64,000 bases of DNA, from positions 682,001-746,000 of the forward strand of contig NZ_SJSL01000001.1 of the NCBI RefSeq assembly GCF_004331695.1, read 5' to 3'. The translations under genes were made by a program, and so were the position numbers. The DNA comes from Pedobacter psychroterrae. GTDB lineage: Bacteria > Bacteroidota > Bacteroidia > Sphingobacteriales > Sphingobacteriaceae. This document shows positions 60,294 through 64,000 of the stretch, one piece after another; positions within the stretch are counted from its first letter, which is position 1, and each line of letters starts with the position of its first letter. The notes beneath the pieces are model-generated. The model had not been told where the DNA came from. It saw only the letters and a list, made by a program, of their open reading frames with translations, and did no database searches.

Positions 60294-61829
60294 TTAATGA
60301 TCAGCCTCTCCGTGATCAGGTTTTTTATTTGACAAATAGATTGCCCCGATGATAAAGCTCAGCGTGGCAATTCCAATAGGATACCACAAACCCGACAGTG
60401 GAGTGGAGCCTGAAAAACTCGCAATCAGGGTAGCGATAAATGGAACCAGACCGCCAAATACGCCATTGCCCACATGGTAGGGCAGCGACATCGAAGTGTA
60501 CCTGATCTTGGTGGGGAAAAGCTCTACCAGAAAGGCTGCAATGGGCCCGTAAACCATGGTAACCAATAATATCTGGAAAAAGATAAGTGCTACAAACTTC
60601 CAGAAAATACCAGTGGAAAGCTTTTTATCGTGATAAGTATCTGGAGATACCACCTCGGCTTTACTTAAATCTGCAAACTTGGTATGCGATTGTATTTTAG
60701 TAAAAGATGCGCCATTTAATAAAGATATGGTAGAGGTAGTCGTGATCAAGCTGTCGCCTGTATTTTCTATCGCTGTGCGTTTAACAACAGGGTTAGACAC
60801 TTCCTTAATGTCCTTTTGTTCAATTTTACTGACATCTGTATCGTCCAGGAAGATCTGGTAGATAGGCCTGTAAAAAATGATGCCCAGGAGCATTCCGGTA
60901 AGCATGATCCATTTTCGGCCTACTTTATCGCTCCATGATCCGAAGATCACAAAGAACGGTGTGGCAAAAACAATGCCCCATAAGAGGATATACCTTGAAT
61001 CATTGAAATCTACTTTACACGTGTTTTCCAGAAAAGACTGGGCATAGAACTGCCCGGTATACCAGATCACACCCTGCCCCATGGTAGCGCCAAACAAAGC
61101 CAGCAATACCATTTTAAAGTTTGTCTTGTTGCGGAAACTTTCTTTCAACGGATTTTTAGAAACATTGCCTTCCGACTTAAGCTTGGTAAACATCGGAGAT
61201 TCGTGCATTTTCATCCTGATATAGATGGATACGCCTACTAAGAGGATGGAAAGTAAAAAAGGAATCCTCCAGCCCCAATCTGCAAAAGCTTCTGCACCCA
61301 TCATATTCTTTGTGAGTACTATGATGCCCAGCGACAGGAATAGTCCGCCAGTGGCCGTTGTCTGGATCCAACTGGTAAAAAATCCGCGTTTATTAGCCGG
61401 TGCATGTTCTGCTACGTAGGTGGCGGCTCCGCCGTATTCACCTCCCAATGCGAGTCCCTGTACCAAGCGAAGGATCAGCACTAAAATTGGTGCTGCATAA
61501 CCAATACTTGAATAAGAAGGGATTAGTCCGATCAGAAAAGTCGAACCTCCCATGAGTACGAGCGTGAGTAAAAAGGTATGTTTACGACCGATGAGATCTC
61601 CCAAACGGCCAAATACCAGTGCGCCAAATGGCCTTACGATAAAGCCTGCGGCAAAGATGGCAAGTGTATTGATCAAAGCAGAAGCCCCGGCATCTGCCGG
61701 AAACAGTTGCGTTCCAATGATGCTGGCAAGGCTTCCAAAAATATAAAAGTCATACCATTCGATCAATGTCCCCAGTGAAGAGGCTCCTATTACTTTAAAA
61801 ATACTGTTCTTTTGTGGTTCGGCGCTCAT
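60294..61829 (-). CDS. MFS transporter, metabolite:H+ symporter (MHS) type
   Basis: A 511-residue transporter with about 12 membrane spans. Family signatures are GTLIEWYDFYIFGSLA at the N-terminus, GRLGDLIGRKHTFLLTLVLMG (loop 2-3 motif), RLVQGLALGGEYGGAATYVAE and GSWSDKVGRKWI. Relatives carry proline/betaine, shikimate, citrate or alpha-ketoglutarate. It is longer than usual because of a hydrophilic insert at residues about 325-400 (Thr/Ser/Lys-rich) between two C-terminal-half helices. The co-encoded small membrane protein follows. Confidence 0.92.
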   Translation of the reverse strand: MSAEPQKNSIFKVIGASSLGTLIEWYDFYIFGSLASIIGTQLFPADAGASALINTLAIFAAGFIVRPFGALVFGRLGDLIGRKHTFLLTLVLMGGSTFLIGLIPSYSSIGYAAPILVLILRLVQGLALGGEYGGAATYVAEHAPANKRGFFTSWIQTTATGGLFLSLGIIVLTKNMMGAEAFADWGWRIPFLLSILLVGVSIYIRMKMHESPMFTKLKSEGNVSKNPLKESFRNKTNFKMVLLALFGATMGQGVIWYTGQFYAQSFLENTCKVDFNDSRYILLWGIVFATPFFVIFGSWSDKVGRKWIMLTGMLLGIIFYRPIYQIFLDDTDVSKIEQKDIKEVSNPVVKRTAIENTGDSLITTTSTISLLNGASFTKIQSHTKFADLSKAEVVSPDTYHDKKLSTGIFWKFVALIFFQILLVTMVYGPIAAFLVELFPTKIRYTSMSLPYHVGNGVFGGLVPFIATLIASFSGSTPLSGLWYPIGIATLSFIIGAIYLSNKKPDHGEADH

Positions 61830-61950
61830 GTAAGATTAAGAATATTTGGCTTAGGAAATAAAGCTACCATTTATTCTTAATTATCTATGATGTTATTTTT
61901 GCAAAAGTTTGCACTATATATACAAGATCTATGCAAATATTGCAATATAC

Positions 61951-63006
61951 CTACTGCTCTTCCCTGAAATAAACTTTATAGTAATTCATAGATTTATCGT
62001 CATCAAAACCTTTTTCTATTAACTCTTTATCTCCATGAATGTAGATATGAAAGTTCTTATCGAGCTTTAAGACACTTTTAAAAACCCTTGCCTGTTTTTT
62101 TACCGCAGCACCTGAAATATCAAAACTATCTGGAATGGCAGTATCAAATTCCTCTTCATAATTCTTTTTATAGCTTTTGAACGATGCTATACCGGCTTCA
62201 TTACCTATTACCTCATTTGAAAACTCATCAAGATCAAAGCTTTCTTTTTCCTTGAAGTATTTCATGGATTTATTTAACAGGTCTATTTTATCTGCTTTGG
62301 AAATCTCAAAATCCTGATCCAGTTTTTCGGCAACAAAGTTCTTATATACGCCTAATACATTGTTGGTTTGGCTGAAGTTGTCATTTCTAACCTTCAGCTT
62401 CAGAAACTCGTCTTTCCAATATACGGCCTCTGTGCTCCTGTTGGTCTGGTCTATCACGGCAACCCGGTAGCCCTCTTCTTTATCAGTGTTAAAGACCAGG
62501 CAGCCCTTGTCCAGTTTATGGATATTAATGGCCTCCTGCTCATAACTGATTTCGAACCCGCTGTTTTGCGGATATACTTTTAGATAGGTCTCTTTGGTCT
62601 CGGACTTGAAAATACCAATCGCATCGTGCAGTTCACCTTCTATCTGCACATTTTCAAAATAGGCAAGGTATAGCTCCCCTGACTTAATTTTAGGATGGGC
62701 GGATACGTCGAACAGGTACTTGGCAAGTTCTTTACTATTTTCATGGAAGGTAGTTCCATCTTTGAATATTTCGGCTGCAAAATGGTAGACCTCGTTTAAA
62801 TTTAGGTCGCTATTGGGGTGAAAAAAGCGATAGATCTCATTGACCTTTTCAAATGGCCCGAGAAAATACTGCTGTAATAACCCGCTGAGCAGGGTGTCTT
62901 TGATGTGTACGGGCTGCTCCGACAAAACATAAAATTCGTCCTGCGATCTATTGCCTACCCTATGGATGGAAAGCTCGGCTAGCGAGGCCTCAAAAAAAGA
63001 AATCAT
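61951..63006 (-). CDS. nucleoid-associated protein (NdpA/YejK-like, 37-kDa family)
   Basis: A 351-residue cytoplasmic protein of the nucleoid-associated NdpA/YejK family. Recognisable elements are the N-terminal LAELSIHRVGNRSQDEFYVLSEQPV, the middle LYLAYFENVQIEGELHDAIGIFKSE, and the C-terminal IHGDKELIEKGFDDDKSMNYYKVYF. Family members associate with the nucleoid; their role is unclear. It is acidic overall with no DNA-binding motif visible. It lies one base after the TerC gene, so the two are co-transcribed. Confidence 0.88.
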   Translation of the reverse strand: MISFFEASLAELSIHRVGNRSQDEFYVLSEQPVHIKDTLLSGLLQQYFLGPFEKVNEIYRFFHPNSDLNLNEVYHFAAEIFKDGTTFHENSKELAKYLFDVSAHPKIKSGELYLAYFENVQIEGELHDAIGIFKSETKETYLKVYPQNSGFEISYEQEAINIHKLDKGCLVFNTDKEEGYRVAVIDQTNRSTEAVYWKDEFLKLKVRNDNFSQTNNVLGVYKNFVAEKLDQDFEISKADKIDLLNKSMKYFKEKESFDLDEFSNEVIGNEAGIASFKSYKKNYEEEFDTAIPDSFDISGAAVKKQARVFKSVLKLDKNFHIYIHGDKELIEKGFDDDKSMNYYKVYFREEQ

Positions 63007-63007
63007 A

Positions 63008-63799
63008 TTATGGTTTTACCTCGTTATCCTGGGGAACATTTCTAAGTTTAACGGGTTCTTTTTTCGCCCCTTTCATCTTCAGATTGAGCATTTCTACAAG
63101 CACGGAAAAGGCCATAGCAAAATAGATGTAGCCCTTTGGAATGTGCTGGTCCAGTCCTTCTGCCAGCAGGGAAACACCAATCAGCAATAAGAATGAAAGT
63201 GCCAGCATTTTGACGGTAGGGTGGTCATTGACAAAATTACTAATACTTGAAGCGGAAATCATCATGATAACCACAGCGATCACTACCGCGGCGATCATAA
63301 TTTCTATATGGTCGGCCATCCCAACAGCTGTGATTACGGAATCAAGTGAGAAAACAATGTCAAGGATGAGGATCTGTACAATGATCCCCGCAAAAGAATG
63401 AACCTTACCCTTAACGCTGGCTTCGTCCTCTCCTTCCAGTTTATTGTGGATCTCGTGGGTACTTTTATAGATGAGAAAAAGTCCTCCTGCAAGCAAGATC
63501 AGGTCGCGCCCCGATATGGCAAGTTTTTCTAACCAGGAAGCATTTGTAACACCAATTATATCTCCCAGATTAAATAAAGGCGCAGTCAGCCTCATTACCC
63601 AGCTCAGTGAAAATAAAAGTAACACCCTGGTAATCATTGCAAGTCCCAGGCCGACAGTACGGGCCCTTTTTTGCTGATCAGCAGGAAGCTTCCCTGCAAG
63701 AATCGATATAAAAACAATGTTATCTATCCCTAAAACGATCTCCAATACCGTAAGCGTTAAAAGAGATATCCAGGCCTCTGGGGTACTTAAAAATTCCAT
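63008..63799 (-). CDS. TerC family integral membrane protein
   Basis: A 263-residue membrane protein with about seven spans. Acidic residues of the TerC metal-transport motif are in LEIVLGIDNIVFISILAGKLP (residues about 19-39) and ILDIVFSLDSVITAVGMADHIEI. The family includes Mn2+ exporters and tellurite-resistance proteins; there are no ter genes nearby, so manganese handling is the better guess. The C-terminal tail is basic (KMKGAKKEPVKLR). A terminator of the upstream gene lies just before it. Confidence 0.92.
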   Translation of the reverse strand: MEFLSTPEAWISLLTLTVLEIVLGIDNIVFISILAGKLPADQQKRARTVGLGLAMITRVLLLFSLSWVMRLTAPLFNLGDIIGVTNASWLEKLAISGRDLILLAGGLFLIYKSTHEIHNKLEGEDEASVKGKVHSFAGIIVQILILDIVFSLDSVITAVGMADHIEIMIAAVVIAVVIMMISASSISNFVNDHPTVKMLALSFLLLIGVSLLAEGLDQHIPKGYIYFAMAFSVLVEMLNLKMKGAKKEPVKLRNVPQDNEVKP

Positions 63800-63831
63800 A
63801 TGCTAAAAAACTAATCTTGCCGCTAAGATAT

Positions 63832-63864
63832 AAAAAAAGCTTGCTGATTGTATCAACAAGCTTT
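63832..63864 (-). terminator. intrinsic terminator after the gene at the window's right edge
   Basis: On the minus strand, AAAGCTTG with TTGATA-type inner pairing forms a hairpin (63836-63843 with 63857-63864) and is followed by a run of seven T. It lies 23 bases after the stop of the partial gene at 63887 and before the TerC start. Confidence 0.85.
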
Positions 63865-63886
63865 AATGGCATTTGGTTTAAATATT

Positions 63887-64000
63887 TTATTTGAAAGCGA
63901 CTGAACCGTAGTCTGCCTTCACACTGACTGTTGCACCGCCGCCACTTCCTATTTTACCTGCATAATGCTTACTGGTGGAGTTATCATTATTTCCAACAGA
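63887..64000 (-). CDS. C-terminal fragment of an exported or surface protein (window edge)
   Basis: Only the last 37 codons lie in the window, with the stop at 63887-63889. The sequence KHYAGKIGSGGGATVSVKADYGSVAFK is Gly/Ser-rich and beta-like, as at the end of DUF4097-type beta-repeat proteins. The call is tentative because the N-terminal part is missing. A terminator follows. Confidence 0.55.
   Translation of the reverse strand, partial: SVGNNDNSTSKHYAGKIGSGGGATVSVKADYGSVAFK

Noticed and set aside
63008..63799. Tellurite-resistance island
   Set aside because: TerC occurs alone with no terZABDE genes, so manganese or general envelope roles fit better.

Overview
The window looks like chromosomal DNA from a Bacteroidota bacterium of the Sphingobacteriaceae, most likely Pedobacter or a close relative. 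The clues are the arginine cluster built around a succinylornithine-type carbamoyltransferase with proC inside it, a TonB-dependent receptor with a carboxypeptidase-like N-terminal domain, DUF6266 genes, an IPExxxVDY protein beside pyk and acpP, TAnnTTTG-type promoter elements, and the near absence of Shine-Dalgarno sites. The genus is inferred from gene content; no database search was possible.

Layout. 0-5.9 kb: a methyltransferase remnant, DinB and VOC proteins, a TonB receptor, a quinone-reductase-like dehydrogenase and a Crp/Fnr regulator. 5.9-9.3 kb (minus): a Tat-exported molybdenum hydroxylase operon (diheme cytochrome c, large subunit, 2Fe-2S subunit). 9.4-11.5 kb (minus): D-2-hydroxyacid dehydrogenase and glycerate kinase. 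11.6-13.6 kb: a repeat-rich accessory patch with two DUF6266 genes. 13.6-18.1 kb: an orphan response regulator, an Ada-like repair protein, a PAS histidine kinase, a truncated globin and tRNA-Ser(GGA). 18.1-29.4 kb: housekeeping genes (pyk, acpP, fabF, rnc, yicC, gmk, nadD, an RsmI-like gene, prfC) plus a DUF6600 protein with a Q/R-rich repeat tail. 29.4-44.2 kb: arginine biosynthesis, split into argH and the block GNAT-argG-argC-argD-argF'-argB-proC-argE. Between the two parts lie a LytS/LytTR two-component pair, a sulfatase, a small HExxH protein and AlkB. 44.4-58.7 kb: M28 peptidase, an old-yellow-enzyme, YbaB, a UPF0173 hydrolase, polA, trmB, fcl, oxyR, a DUF4349 lipoprotein, sod and tadA. 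58.8-64.0 kb: an RlmI-like methyltransferase, a two-helix protein paired with an MHS-type transporter, a NdpA-like nucleoid protein, TerC, and the end of an unidentified gene cut by the window.

How the genes work together. The arginine genes encode an acyl-protected route from glutamate to arginine. Residue 90 of the carbamoyltransferase is Val, which predicts succinylated rather than acetylated intermediates. The molybdoenzyme lacks a FAD subunit and probably passes electrons to its co-encoded cytochrome. OxyR (with both redox cysteines), SOD, AlkB and two alkylguanine-transferase-fold proteins form a scattered oxidative and alkylation defence set.

I see no complete phage, plasmid, CRISPR array or recognisable defence island. 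The least explained parts are non-coding: nested palindromes at 47.8-48.0 kb and 58.74-58.83 kb whose tips share a motif, REP-like palindromes at 12.05 and 52.66-52.77 kb, the composite repeat at 11.83-11.98 kb, a 15-bp perfect inverted repeat at the oxyR promoter, and a frameshifted small reading frame heading the arginine operon.
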